A stretch of DNA of 64,000 nt, from contig JAFRYZ010000037.1 in assembly GCA_017442825.1 (NCBI GenBank), forward strand, positions 1 to 64,000, given 5' to 3'. How positions within the stretch are numbered: position 1 is the stretch's first letter; every line of letters begins with the position of its first letter. The DNA comes from Prevotella sp. GTDB lineage: Bacteria > Bacteroidota > Bacteroidia > Bacteroidales > Bacteroidaceae. Of the stretch, positions 9,112-17,141 are shown piece after piece. Made by a program: the position numbers and the translations under genes. The notes beneath the pieces are model-generated. The model was not told where the DNA came from. It saw nothing but the letters and a program-made list of their open reading frames with translations, and made no database searches.

Positions 9112-10371
9112 ATGAACATCAAACGACAGATATTGACCCTCACCATCGCTGCCATAGCATCAGGAACAGTCCTGGCGCAAAGCGAAGAATATGTGGTTGT
9201 CACCGACGAACAGGGCAACCGCGAGGAGATAGGAGTGCCTGCCTCGTTCACCTTTGATGTTGACAAGCGACTGGAGATGTATCATGCCAAGACGTTGCTC
9301 AGAGAAGAATGCAACCTGCCGAACTACGACCCTGAAACCAGCACAGAAACCATCATCGACCGACTGCAACGCATGCCGACAATGATGGAGATGACCTACA
9401 ACGAACCTGTGCGCAAGTTCATAGACCGCTATACCAAACGCGGACGCCGACAGGTCAGCGCCCTGCTGGGCATCGCCAATTTCTACATGCCTATCTTCGA
9501 ACAGGCATTGGAAAGCTATGGGTTGCCGCTCGAACTGAAATACCTGCCCATCATCGAATCGGGACTGAACCCTAATGCCACCTCTCATGCCGGTGCAGGA
9601 GGACTATGGCAGTTCATGCCGTCGGCAGCCAAGCAATACGACTTGCGCATCAACTCACTCGTTGACGAACGGCGCGACCCCATCAAAGGTTCCTATGCTG
9701 CTGCCCACATGCTGAGCGACCTCTATAAGATTTTCGGCGACTGGAACCTCGTCATTGCTGCCTACAACTGCGGACCAGGCAATGTCAACAAAGCCATTCA
9801 CCGTGCAGGCGGAGAGACCGACTACTGGAAAATCTATCCCCACCTGCCCAGGGAGACGCGCGGCTATGTGCCTGCCTTCATCGCTGCCAACTACATCATG
9901 AACTACTATTGCGAGCATAACATCTGTCCGATGGACACCCGCCTGCCGCTACACACCGACACCATACATGTTGACCGCGACCTGCATTTCAACCAGATAG
10001 CAGCCGTCATCGGTATTGATGTCAACCAACTGAAAGAACTGAACCCGCAATATCGCCGTAACATCGTAAACGGAAGCAGCGGCACGGCAAGCATCAGGAT
10101 GCCCTTGCCGTATATCATGAAATTCATCGACCTGCAGGACTCTATCTATAACTACCAGCGCAGCAGCTATCACAAGAAGCGTCCGCAGGTAGCCATCAAC
10201 GAAGCCCCAAGCGGTCATGCCCATCGTCCGCGACGCAGTGAACCCGACCAGAAGTCAGAGGTGCCATCCGTGAACCAACAAGACACTTACGGCAGCAAGG
10301 GAAAGACAAGACATAAGAAAGAATACCAGAATACACCTAAAAACAACAGGAGAAGAAGCCATGGTAAATGA
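9112..10371 (+). CDS. mltD: MltD-like membrane-bound lytic murein transglycosylase
   Basis: 419 residues. A signal peptide ends near LAQ (residue 23). The SLT domain runs from about residue 130 to 270, with the catalytic Glu in LPIIESGLNP, then AGGLWQFMPSAA, AAYNCGPGNVNKAI and a Tyr-containing AFIAANYIM, all typical of family 1 lytic transglycosylases. A LysM-like module follows at about 285-345 (NQIAAVIGIDVNQLKELNP). The enzyme cleaves peptidoglycan between MurNAc and GlcNAc with 1,6-anhydro product formation. The C-terminal tail is basic and low in complexity. The gene overlaps the next one by 11 bases, suggesting translational coupling. Confidence 0.92.
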   Translation: MNIKRQILTLTIAAIASGTVLAQSEEYVVVTDEQGNREEIGVPASFTFDVDKRLEMYHAKTLLREECNLPNYDPETSTETIIDRLQRMPTMMEMTYNEPVRKFIDRYTKRGRRQVSALLGIANFYMPIFEQALESYGLPLELKYLPIIESGLNPNATSHAGAGGLWQFMPSAAKQYDLRINSLVDERRDPIKGSYAAAHMLSDLYKIFGDWNLVIAAYNCGPGNVNKAIHRAGGETDYWKIYPHLPRETRGYVPAFIAANYIMNYYCEHNICPMDTRLPLHTDTIHVDRDLHFNQIAAVIGIDVNQLKELNPQYRRNIVNGSSGTASIRMPLPYIMKFIDLQDSIYNYQRSSYHKKRPQVAINEAPSGHAHRPRRSEPDQKSEVPSVNQQDTYGSKGKTRHKKEYQNTPKNNRRRSHGK

Positions 10372-12640
10372 GATTGACTGGGAGAAGAAAGTTGACGAAG
10401 CGTTCGAACACTTACTGAACACCTACCTGAACTCGCGCCACCGCAAGAAGGTAGATATCATCACCAAAGCATTCAACTTTGCACGACAGGCACATAAGGG
10501 TGTGCGTCGCTTGTCGGGCGAACCATATATCATGCACCCCATCTCCGTGGCACAGATTGCAGCAGAGGAGATAGGTCTCGGTTCGACGAGCATCTGTTCG
10601 GCATTGCTCCACGACGTGGTGGAAGACACCGACTACACCACCGAGGACATTGAGAACATCTTCGGACCGAAGATAGCACAGATAGTGGAAGGTCTGACCA
10701 AAATCAGTGGAGGCATCTTCGGCGAACAGGCATCGGCACAGGCAGAGAACTTCAAGAAACTGCTACTCACCATGAGCGATGACATCCGCGTCATCCTCAT
10801 CAAAATCTGCGACCGTCTGCACAACATGCGCACCCTGCAGTCGCAGCCTGCCAACAAGCAGTACAAGATTGCCGGTGAAACACTCTACATCTATGCCCCG
10901 CTGGCAAACCGCCTAGGACTGAACAAAATCAAGACAGAACTGGAAGACCTCAGCTTCCAATACGAACATCCCGACACCTATCGTGCCATTCAGAAGAAAC
11001 TCGAACTGACAGAGAAGAAGCGCGACAAGCTCTTCACCGATTTCACGGCACCCATCCGCGAACAGTTGGACAAGATGGGATTGCAGTATGAAATCAAGGC
11101 ACGCATCAAAAGTCCTTTCTCCATCTGGAACAAAATGCAGAACAAGCATGTCACCTTCGACGAAATCTACGACATCCTTGCCGTACGCATCATCTTTACG
11201 CCGACGGCGATGGATGCCGAAGCCAACGACTGCTTTAACATCTACCTGGCACTAAGCAAGATATACAAGAGCCATCCCGACCGCCTGCGCGACTGGGTGA
11301 GCCACCCCAAAGCCAACGGCTACCAGGCACTGCATGTCACCCTCATGTCGAAGCAAGGACAGTGGATAGAGGTGCAGATCCGGTCCAACCGCATGGACGA
11401 GATAGCCGAACATGGTTTTGCCGCCCACTGGAAATACAAGGACGGCACCGAACAGAAGATGCTACAGGAAATCACGGAGGATGAAGGCGAACTGAACGAC
11501 TGGCTGCGCACCATCAAGGAGATTCTCGACGACCCGCAGCCCGATGCCATGGACTTCCTCGATGCCATCAAACTGAACCTCTTTGCATCGGAGATATTCG
11601 TCTTCACGCCGAAAGGCGAAATCAAAACCATGCCGGCAGGTTGTACTGCCCTCGACTTCGCCTTCCAGATTCATACTTTCCTCGGTAGCCACTGCATCGG
11701 TGCCAAGGTCAACCACAAACTCGTACCCCTGAGCCACAAGTTGCAGAGTGGCGACCAAGTAGAGATTCTCACCTCCAACTCACAACACGTACAACCCTCA
11801 TGGATCAACTTCGTGAGCACGGCAAAGGCAAAGGGAAAGATACAAGCCATCCTGCGACGCGACAACCGCGAGATACAGAAGAAGGGCGAAGAGATACTGG
11901 AGAAATGGCTCAAGCATAACCAGTTGGAGATGAAGACCTCCTATCTGGACAAACTCTGCGACCTGCACGAGATTCGTAAGCACGATGCCTTCTTGCAAGC
12001 CCTCGGCGAGAAGAACATCATCCTGGGTGACAGAGACCTCGACGAGCTGCACGGCAAAAACAAACAGAAGAAGTCGTCATGGCGCAAGTACGTGCCCTTC
12101 CTGAAAGGCAATCCATCGCCACAAAGCACCAAGCAGCAACAGGAAGAACTCACCGACGAACCCTATATCATCGTAGGCAAGGACTTCAACAAGAAGAAAC
12201 CCATCTTCGTCTCCGAGGAGAATATCAGCAAGTATGTCAACCCACTCTGCTGCCACCCCATTCCTGGCGACGACATCCTCGGCTATATCGACAACAAAGG
12301 GCACATAGAGATACACAAACGTGCCTGTCCGGTAGCCAACAAGCTCAAAGCAAGTTTCGGCAACCGCATCCTCGATGCCAAATGGGACATGCACCGCAAG
12401 ATGTTCTTCGATGCCACCATACGCATTCGAGGCATCGACCGCAAGGGACTCCTGCGCGATGTTGCCGACGTGCTGGCAGACCAGCTCGACATCAACATCC
12501 ACAAGATTACCATCACCAGCAACAACGGAGTCTTCGACGGTTCCATTGAAGTACGCGTCCACGACCGCAACGACACCAAGGTCATCATTGAAACGCTCCA
12601 ACTGGTCAACGACTTGCAGGAAATCTCACAAATCATGTAA
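10361..12640 (+). CDS. RelA/SpoT family (p)ppGpp synthetase/hydrolase
   Basis: 759 residues with the full long-RSH layout: HD hydrolase domain (HPISVAQIAAE ... LLHDVVEDTDYT, about residues 45-200), synthetase domain (about 240-370, including YDILAVRIIFTP and NGYQALHVTLM), TGS domain (about 410-470, EIFVFTPKGEIKTMPAGCTALDFAF), zinc-finger/helical region with CCHPIPGDDI, and a C-terminal ACT domain (about 680-759). The HD residues are intact, so it probably both makes and degrades (p)ppGpp. Its start codon lies inside the end of mltD. A 9-bp tandem array directly follows the stop. Confidence 0.96.
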   Translation: MVNEIDWEKKVDEAFEHLLNTYLNSRHRKKVDIITKAFNFARQAHKGVRRLSGEPYIMHPISVAQIAAEEIGLGSTSICSALLHDVVEDTDYTTEDIENIFGPKIAQIVEGLTKISGGIFGEQASAQAENFKKLLLTMSDDIRVILIKICDRLHNMRTLQSQPANKQYKIAGETLYIYAPLANRLGLNKIKTELEDLSFQYEHPDTYRAIQKKLELTEKKRDKLFTDFTAPIREQLDKMGLQYEIKARIKSPFSIWNKMQNKHVTFDEIYDILAVRIIFTPTAMDAEANDCFNIYLALSKIYKSHPDRLRDWVSHPKANGYQALHVTLMSKQGQWIEVQIRSNRMDEIAEHGFAAHWKYKDGTEQKMLQEITEDEGELNDWLRTIKEILDDPQPDAMDFLDAIKLNLFASEIFVFTPKGEIKTMPAGCTALDFAFQIHTFLGSHCIGAKVNHKLVPLSHKLQSGDQVEILTSNSQHVQPSWINFVSTAKAKGKIQAILRRDNREIQKKGEEILEKWLKHNQLEMKTSYLDKLCDLHEIRKHDAFLQALGEKNIILGDRDLDELHGKNKQKKSSWRKYVPFLKGNPSPQSTKQQQEELTDEPYIIVGKDFNKKKPIFVSEENISKYVNPLCCHPIPGDDILGYIDNKGHIEIHKRACPVANKLKASFGNRILDAKWDMHRKMFFDATIRIRGIDRKGLLRDVADVLADQLDINIHKITITSNNGVFDGSIEVRVHDRNDTKVIIETLQLVNDLQEISQIM

Positions 12641-12648
12641 TCAAAACT

Positions 12649-12730
12649 CCTATAGAAACCTATAGAATCTATAGAAGCCTATAAAATCTATAGAATCTAT
12701 AGAATCTATAGAATTCTATAGAATTCTATA
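12649..12730. repeat. 9-bp tandem array, TCTATAGAA type (family B)
   Basis: About nine units of period 9 built on the palindrome TCTATAGA fill the 108-base gap between the RelA/SpoT gene and pectinesterase. Two late units have grown to TCTATAGAATT. No promoter is visible inside. Confidence 0.85.
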
Positions 12731-12748
12731 AAAAAAAACCTCATCCCA

Positions 12749-13852
12749 ATGCAACACCTGAAACCCATACTCAAAAGACGCTGGACAGCCGCGATTGTCA
12801 TGTCCCTTTTCCTGCTCCTATTATCCACAGGCGAAGCAGCATCGCGCGGTAAGTACGACAACACCGACACGCTCTATGTTGCCAAAGACGGCAGTGCCGA
12901 GTTCCATACCCTCAACGATGCCGTAGAGGTCTGCCGAGCCTTCATGGAATACAAAAAGGTGATCTTTGTCAAGAAAGGCACATACAAGGAGAAGGTCATC
13001 ATCCCCTCGTGGCTCACCAACATCGAGATTGTCGGCGAAGACCGCGACCAGACCATCATTACCTATGACGACCATGCCAACCTTCCCCTTCCCGTATATT
13101 GCCGTGCAAAGGCAACACCATCATCTTGTTCTGCATGTTGCGACTCCGTCGCAACTTCCTCCCCCCAGTTGGGGGGAATGAGGGGGGCTATGGGCACTTT
13201 CCGCACCTATACCGTCAAGGTTGAAGGCTGCGACATCACCTTCCGCAACATCACCATCGAGAACAACGCACCCCGCAAGGGACAGGCTGTAGCCCTCCAC
13301 ACCGAAGGCGACCGTCTGAAGTTCATCAACTGTCGCATCCTCGGCAACCAGGACACCGTCTATACCGGCATGGAGAACACACGGTTATACTTCAAGGACT
13401 GTTTCATCAACGGCACCACCGACTTCATCTTCGGTCCCAGCACCGCCTGGTTCGAAGGCTGCGAGATTCGCAGCAAGGTCAACTCCTACGTTACTGCTGC
13501 CTCCACTCCGAAGTACATCAAGTACGGCTATATCTTCAACAACTGTCGGTTGACAGCCGACGAAGGTGTTGACAAAGTCTATCTCGGTCGTCCGTGGCGT
13601 GCTTACGCCCACACCCTCTTCATGAACTGCGACCTTGGCAAGCACATCGTTGGCGCAGGTTGGCAGAACTGGAAAGACTATCACGACCCTGCACAGGAGC
13701 ACACCGTCCGCTACGAGGAATACAACAACAGCGGCAAGGGTGCCAACCCACAGGCGCGCGTCAGCTGGAGCCGTCAGCTCACCGCTGCCGAAGCAGCCGC
13801 CATCACCCCCTCCTCCATCTTCGGTTGCACCGAATGGTTAAAAGAACGTTGA
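12749..13852 (+). CDS. Secreted pectinesterase (CE8)
   Basis: 367 residues with an N-terminal signal peptide (hydrophobic core SLFLLLLSTGEA). The CE8 beta-helix motifs are complete: GQAVALHTEGDR with the oxyanion Gln region, GNQDTVYTG and GTTDFIFG with the two catalytic Asp residues, and LGRPWRAYAHTLF with the substrate Arg. The enzyme removes methyl esters from homogalacturonan so that pectate lyase can cut it; a PL1 lyase lies at 31.5-33.3 kb and SusCD at 18.9-24 kb. An insert of about 30 residues, Cys/Ser/Pro-rich, lies between YDDHANLPLP and MGTFRTYTVKVEG where relatives join directly; its second half is a hairpin repeat related to family H. Confidence 0.93.
   Translation: MQHLKPILKRRWTAAIVMSLFLLLLSTGEAASRGKYDNTDTLYVAKDGSAEFHTLNDAVEVCRAFMEYKKVIFVKKGTYKEKVIIPSWLTNIEIVGEDRDQTIITYDDHANLPLPVYCRAKATPSSCSACCDSVATSSPQLGGMRGAMGTFRTYTVKVEGCDITFRNITIENNAPRKGQAVALHTEGDRLKFINCRILGNQDTVYTGMENTRLYFKDCFINGTTDFIFGPSTAWFEGCEIRSKVNSYVTAASTPKYIKYGYIFNNCRLTADEGVDKVYLGRPWRAYAHTLFMNCDLGKHIVGAGWQNWKDYHDPAQEHTVRYEEYNNSGKGANPQARVSWSRQLTAAEAAAITPSSIFGCTEWLKER
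13107..13193. repeat. In-frame repeat insertion in pectinesterase
   Basis: The inner part (13157-13190) is a GC-rich hairpin, CTCCCCCCAG TT GGGGGGA followed by ATGAGGGGGG, with the same layout as the family H copies at 14.7, 15.7 and 17.2 kb. It is translated as SSPQLGGMRGA. Its position between two conserved beta-helix segments shows it is extra sequence, and the frame is preserved. Confidence 0.65.
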
Positions 13853-13870
13853 ACTGAAAGGCTCAAAAAG

Positions 13871-13899
13871 AAAAGCGGTGCTCATTGAGCGCCGCTTTT
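13871..13899. terminator. Bidirectional terminator between pectinesterase and hepT
   Basis: AAAAGCGG-GCTC pairs with GAGC-CCGCTTTT around an ATT loop, with A on the left and T on the right, so it can end both the rightward pectinesterase transcript and the leftward hepT transcript. Confidence 0.8.
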
Positions 13900-13903
13900 G
13901 ATA

Positions 13904-14257
13904 TTATTCGATAGATAATTCCTTTAAATATTTCATTGCTTGTTGTTTTAAGACAGGAATATCATTCTTTGCAGTATTCCACAATTTCGTCTTAGAAATA
14001 GTCGCATAACCATGAACAAGCACATGTCTCATACCAATAATTTGAGGCCAAGGCATCTCTGGATGCATAACGATAAACTCTTTCGATAACATATAAGCAG
14101 CTTCTCCTACAACTTCCACATTCTTCATGACTGCAAAATACAGGATTTTATCGCTATCGAATTGTTCATAGCTAACATCCTTTATCATCTGCTCCACATT
14201 ATCTGCATATTCTATAATATGCCTTAACCTACCTTTATCCCTGATTGGTTCTCTCAT
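13904..14257 (-). CDS. HepT-like HEPN ribonuclease toxin (DUF86)
   Basis: 117 residues from the ATG at 14257; a GTG at 14275 would add six residues. The active-site motif RX4HXY is present as RHVLVHGY near the C-terminus. This is the catalytic signature of HEPN ribonucleases of the HepT family. Such toxins act with an MntA nucleotidyltransferase antitoxin, which in studied pairs adenylylates the HEPN protein near its active site. The partner lies immediately upstream and overlaps this gene by 23 bases. The pair is AT-rich compared with the neighbouring genes, which suggests acquisition. The bidirectional terminator lies just after the stop. Confidence 0.87.
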   Translation of the reverse strand: MREPIRDKGRLRHIIEYADNVEQMIKDVSYEQFDSDKILYFAVMKNVEVVGEAAYMLSKEFIVMHPEMPWPQIIGMRHVLVHGYATISKTKLWNTAKNDIPVLKQQAMKYLKELSIE

Positions 14258-14540
14258 AGAATAACTTTTTATCACGATTTACAGATTCTTCAGCATACGG
14301 TTCCAGCGTACCTTCTTCTATTAAATCAATATTCTTTCCTGTCAAACGACGCAAGTCCATATACATTCCTCCTATAGTAAAGAGGCTAACATTAGCTTTC
14401 TCATCATAGCTAACCAGAATATCCACGTCGCTGTCTGGTGTTTCTTCACCACGTGAATAAGAGCCGAACAACCATGCCTTTAAGACAGGTTTAGTCTTAA
14501 AATATTCAGCAATAGTTTGTGTCATCGCTTGTGTATTCAT
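14235..14540 (-). CDS. MntA-like nucleotidyltransferase antitoxin
   Basis: 101 residues from ATG 14540 (MNTQAMTQTI); the frame is open further upstream, but that part overlaps the promoter and is non-coding in character. The minimal nucleotidyltransferase motif GSX10DXD is complete: GSYSRGEETPDSDVD. A third acidic residue follows in NIDLIEEG. Proteins like this are the antitoxin of HEPN/MNT modules and neutralise HepT by nucleotide transfer. The gene overlaps hepT by 23 bases, so the two are translated together. The promoter at 14566-14596 gives a leader of about 20 bases. Confidence 0.87.
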   Translation of the reverse strand: MNTQAMTQTIAEYFKTKPVLKAWLFGSYSRGEETPDSDVDILVSYDEKANVSLFTIGGMYMDLRRLTGKNIDLIEEGTLEPYAEESVNRDKKLFYERTNQG

Positions 14541-14565
14541 AAACAAACATTTTGTTTCTCTCCTG

Positions 14566-14596
14566 CAAAAGTACATATTTCTTTGTAACCACCAAA
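14566..14596 (-). promoter_or_regulatory. Promoter of mntA-hepT
   Basis: On the minus strand TTTG (14593-14596), 19 bases, TACTTTTG (14566-14573). The -33 box is extended as TTTGGTGGTT, which is shared with the PIN antitoxin promoter at 15565-15595 and nearly with the promoter at 17082-17113. Confidence 0.75.
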
Positions 14597-14608
14597 CAAT
14601 AGGACATA

Positions 14609-14638
14609 AAAAAGCGGCGAACCACATGGTTCGCCGTC
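14609..14638 (-). terminator. Terminator after the PIN module and truncated gene
   Basis: CGGCGAACCA (14615-14624) pairs with TGGTTCGCCG (14627-14636). On the minus strand it is followed by CTTTTTTATG. Near-copies of this hairpin end the two intact paralogues at 15605-15642 and 17142-17173. Confidence 0.75.
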
Positions 14639-14662
14639 TTTCTTTTATATCTTTCTCTCCCC

Positions 14663-14744
14663 TTTACCTTCCCCTCCCCTAACCAGGGGAGGACGGGAGG
14701 GGTCTTGTTTCTCCCCCTAAACAGGGGGAGTTAGAGGGGGTCTT
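14663..14744. repeat. GC-rich hairpin repeat pair (family H), copy 1
   Basis: Two tandem units, CCCCTCCCCTAAC-CAGGGGAGG-ACGGGAGGGGTC and CTCCCCCTAAACAGGGGGAG-TTAGAGGGGGTC. Each is a hairpin with an extra G-rich tail. It sits between the terminator and the 3' end of a truncated secreted-protein gene. Near-identical copies follow the two intact relatives. Confidence 0.85.
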
Positions 14745-14745
14745 C

Positions 14746-14823
14746 TTATTTCAGCTGAGCACCAGCGATGTTGAACTTCTTGCCAGCCTTAACGATAACA
14801 ACCTGTCCGTTCTCAAGATACTT
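14746..14823 (-). pseudogene. 3' stump of a secreted-protein gene (C-terminal domain only)
   Basis: The minus strand encodes KYLENGQVVIVKAGKKFNIAGAQLK and a stop, 26 codons in all. This is almost the same as the last 26 codons of the intact genes ending at 15720 and 17271. It is followed by the same hairpin repeat and terminator as those genes. Nothing of the rest of the gene remains: the sequence upstream is the PIN gene, whose stop codon overlaps the first codons of the stump. It is therefore a deletion or replacement scar. Confidence 0.85.
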
Positions 14824-15241
14824 CGTCTTGTTTGCAGAGTTCCTCGAAGAAATCATGAAGACGTTTAATTTCAACGTGTGGGAAAGAGATCATCTTTAAT
14901 GGATTAAAGTGAGTATCTTCTGTAACAATGTAATCTGCATTAGCAGCAATAGCGCAATCGACGAATTTATTATCATCAGGATCACTTTCAATGAGTTGAA
15001 ACCTAAACTGTGCATCAACTCTTAGCGTATTATTAGCTCTTAATATCGTTTCTACAGCCAACTTAGCGACAACTGGTGACATGTGAGACGATATAATCTC
15101 CTCATATTCTTCCAATATCTCATTGGAAACACATAAAGTATATTTTCCGAGAACGAAGTCCTCCCATACTTTATAGTAGACGTTTCTCCTTGACAACGAC
15201 TGTAGGAGACAATTGGTATCAAGTACTACGAAGCGTTCCAT
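14813..15241 (-). CDS. PIN-domain toxin-type nuclease
   Basis: 142 residues. The acidic residues of a PIN nuclease are visible: Asp in VVLDTNCLLQ at the start, Glu in SNEILEEYEE, then ESDPDDNKFVDCAIAANADYIVTEDTHF near residues 85-115. This arrangement matches the family of putative PIN toxins (PF13470-like). PIN toxins cut RNA. The start codon is 3 bases after the stop of the small upstream gene, as in two-gene toxin-antitoxin operons. The last codons run into the stump of a secreted-protein gene, so the C-terminus (CKQDEVS) is probably made of captured sequence. Confidence 0.87.
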   Translation of the reverse strand: MERFVVLDTNCLLQSLSRRNVYYKVWEDFVLGKYTLCVSNEILEEYEEIISSHMSPVVAKLAVETILRANNTLRVDAQFRFQLIESDPDDNKFVDCAIAANADYIVTEDTHFNPLKMISFPHVEIKRLHDFFEELCKQDEVS

Positions 15242-15243
15242 GA

Positions 15244-15468
15244 TTAATTCTTGTACGGTGTACGCATATGCTCATGCTTCCATTCTGAAATCTTTTCTTC
15301 GTTAAGAGTTCCATTATCCCACAGATGGTCTATCTCATTCTGCAACCGGGAATTAAGAAATCTCACGATGACATTTTTCAGTTCTGCAACATCTTCATCG
15401 TGTGTAATACACGATAGCATGTTCAACACTTCGTATTGTGCCGGTGTGATGTGTAAGGTCTGTTCCAT
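15244..15468 (-). CDS. Probable antitoxin partner of the PIN protein
   Basis: 74 residues from ATG 15468 (MEQTLHITPAQYEVLNML); the frame continues upstream for 11 codons without a good start. The protein is small, helical and mildly acidic, with HITPAQYEVLNMLSCI at the N-terminus and EWKHEHMRTPYKN at the end. No DNA-binding motif is certain. Its size and its position 3 bases before the PIN gene suggest it is the antitoxin. Bacteroidales PIN genes are often preceded by a protein of this kind. Function is inferred from position. Confidence 0.7.
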   Translation of the reverse strand: MEQTLHITPAQYEVLNMLSCITHDEDVAELKNVIVRFLNSRLQNEIDHLWDNGTLNEEKISEWKHEHMRTPYKN

Positions 15469-15564
15469 ATTTATAGATAATCCACATAAAATCATTTTCA
15501 AGGAATATGCAAATGAGCACCAAGAGAGAGTTTACTCACAATTTGCCGTATACCTTTCCCTGTG

Positions 15565-15595
15565 CAAAGATAACGCTTTATTTTCAACCACCAAA
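15565..15595 (-). promoter_or_regulatory. Promoter of the antitoxin-PIN pair
   Basis: On the minus strand TTTG (15592-15595), 19 bases, TATCTTTG (15565-15572). The leader before the antitoxin would be about 90 bases. Confidence 0.75.
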
Positions 15596-15604
15596 CAAAA
15601 AGGA

Positions 15605-15642
15605 AACAAAAAGCAGCGACCTCGATGGTCGCTGCTTTTTTA
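15605..15642 (-). terminator. Terminator of the 15720-16985 gene
   Basis: AGCAGCGACC pairs with GGTCGCTGCT around TCGAT. On the minus strand it is followed by a T-run, and it has T on the plus side too. Confidence 0.8.
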
Positions 15643-15644
15643 AG

Positions 15645-15717
15645 TTCCTCCCCTAAACAGGGGAGGACGGGAGGGGTCTTGTTTCTCCCCCTAAACAGGG
15701 GGAGTTAGAGGGGGTCT
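15645..15717. repeat. GC-rich hairpin repeat pair (family H), copy 2
   Basis: Same two-unit structure as the copy at 14663-14744 and nearly identical in sequence. It lies directly after the stop of the 15720 gene, between it and its terminator. Confidence 0.85.
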
Positions 15718-15719
15718 TC

Positions 15720-16985
15720 TTATTTCAGCTGAGCACCAGCGATGTTGAACTTCTTGCCATCCTTAACGATAACAACCTTACCGTTCTCAACATACTTCTT
15801 CACTGCAGCAGCAGTAGCAGTAGTAGTTACAGAAGAGATCGCTGTAGGAGAATCGGGGATATAGGTGATGTCGTAGATATTGACGGCACCATCAGCGAAA
15901 TTGATAGTATTGTCACCAGCAGCTACAGTAAACTCATAGATAGGATAAACCTTGGTTGCACCTGTGGGGTTGGTTTCTGAAACGTTGCCCGGCATGTCAA
16001 CAGAGATAGCGTTAGCATCGTTCAAAGACTGGCTTGTACCATTGACCTCAATAGCACGAACAGAAGAGCTTGAAGCAGAACGAGCGCAAACCCTTACTTT
16101 ACCTGCACCACCAACAGTCAGCGTGATGAAACGTGCCTTACCAGAAGTAGTCTGAGACTTACCACCAGTCTTCAAACGATAAGAATACTTGGTCTGAGCA
16201 GCAGCATCACCGAAGTATGCATTGTTAGCGTCAACAGCGAACTTGCCTTCACCATCGGTAATCTTAATCGTAAGACCGCCATTAGAGAAAGACTTGTTGT
16301 TCAGGGGTGCGCTTGTACTTGCTGCTACAACATCAGCTTCAGTGAAAAAGATGTCACCAGCTTCACCAGTAGTGGAAGAACCACCACCACTTTCGCCGCC
16401 ACCACTTTCGCCGCCACCTTCACCGGCAACGAATACGAGGCTATAGATGTTGATGGCACCATCAGCGAAATTGATGGTATTAGCACCAGCAGCTACAGAA
16501 AACTCATAGACAGGATAAACCTTGGTTGCACCAGTGGGGTTCGTCTCTGAGATGTTACCCTCCATCTCAACAGAGATTGCGTTAGCATCGTTCAAAGACT
16601 GGCTTGTACCATTGACCTCAATAGCACGAACAGAAGAGCTTGAAGCAGAACGGGCGCAAACCTTTACCGTACCTGCAGAAGGAGCATTCAGTGTGATGAA
16701 ACGTGCCTTGCCAGAAGTAGTCTGAGACTTGCCACCAGTCTTCAAACGATAAGAATACTTGGTCTGAGCAGTAGCATCGCCAAAGTATGCATTGTTAGCG
16801 TCAATGGCGAACTTGCCTTCACCATCGGTAACGGTAATGGAAAAGCTTCCATTGCTGAAAGTCTTGTTGTTCAGCGGTGCACTTGTACTTGCAGCCACAA
16901 CGTCAGCTTCCGTGAATGAAATTTCCTGTGCGCTTGCACTCAGTGCCATAGCAGCGACAGCGATAAGAGTAAAAATCTTTTTCAT
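15720..16985 (-). CDS. Secreted protein with two near-identical domains
   Basis: 421 residues from ATG 16985 (MKKIFTLIAVAAMALSASAQ is a signal peptide). The mature protein is two copies of a 170-residue beta-rich module, each starting FTEADVVAASTSAPLNNK and containing DANNAYFGDA, KYSYRLKTGGKSQTTSG, VCARSASSSSVRAIEV and NTINFADGA. They are joined by a linker of GGGES repeats. The copies lie 570 bp apart and share a stretch of about 70 identical bases. The end, KKYVENGKVVIVKDGKKFN then IAGAQLK, resembles a type IX secretion tail. I do not recognise a catalytic site; it may be a carbohydrate-binding surface protein, given the SusCD and pectin enzymes nearby. Confidence 0.8.
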   Translation of the reverse strand: MKKIFTLIAVAAMALSASAQEISFTEADVVAASTSAPLNNKTFSNGSFSITVTDGEGKFAIDANNAYFGDATAQTKYSYRLKTGGKSQTTSGKARFITLNAPSAGTVKVCARSASSSSVRAIEVNGTSQSLNDANAISVEMEGNISETNPTGATKVYPVYEFSVAAGANTINFADGAINIYSLVFVAGEGGGESGGGESGGGSSTTGEAGDIFFTEADVVAASTSAPLNNKSFSNGGLTIKITDGEGKFAVDANNAYFGDAAAQTKYSYRLKTGGKSQTTSGKARFITLTVGGAGKVRVCARSASSSSVRAIEVNGTSQSLNDANAISVDMPGNVSETNPTGATKVYPIYEFTVAAGDNTINFADGAVNIYDITYIPDSPTAISSVTTTATAAAVKKYVENGKVVIVKDGKKFNIAGAQLK

Positions 16986-17012
16986 TTTGTTTGGTTTAAA
17001 ATTACTATTAAG

Positions 17013-17056
17013 TTTGTTGAAATATGATTTGCAGTTTGTTGAAATATGATTTGCAG
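17013..17056. repeat. 22-bp direct duplication in the leader of the 15720-16985 gene
   Basis: The unit TTTGTTGAAATATGATTTGC plus AG occurs twice head to tail, followed by TTTGTT of a third. It lies between the promoter at 17082-17113 and the start codon at 16985, so it is in the transcribed leader. Confidence 0.85.
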
Positions 17057-17081
17057 TTTGTTCATTACTTCGAATCGGCTG

Positions 17082-17113
17082 CAAAGTTAGATACTTTTTT
17101 CAGAACCGCCAAA
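17082..17113 (-). promoter_or_regulatory. Promoter of the 15720-16985 gene
   Basis: On the minus strand TTTG (17110-17113, extended as TTTGGCGGTT), 20 bases, TAACTTTG (17082-17089). The leader would be about 90 bases. Confidence 0.7.
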
Positions 17114-17141
17114 TTTTAAAGTTAAAAAATCATGAAGCAAA

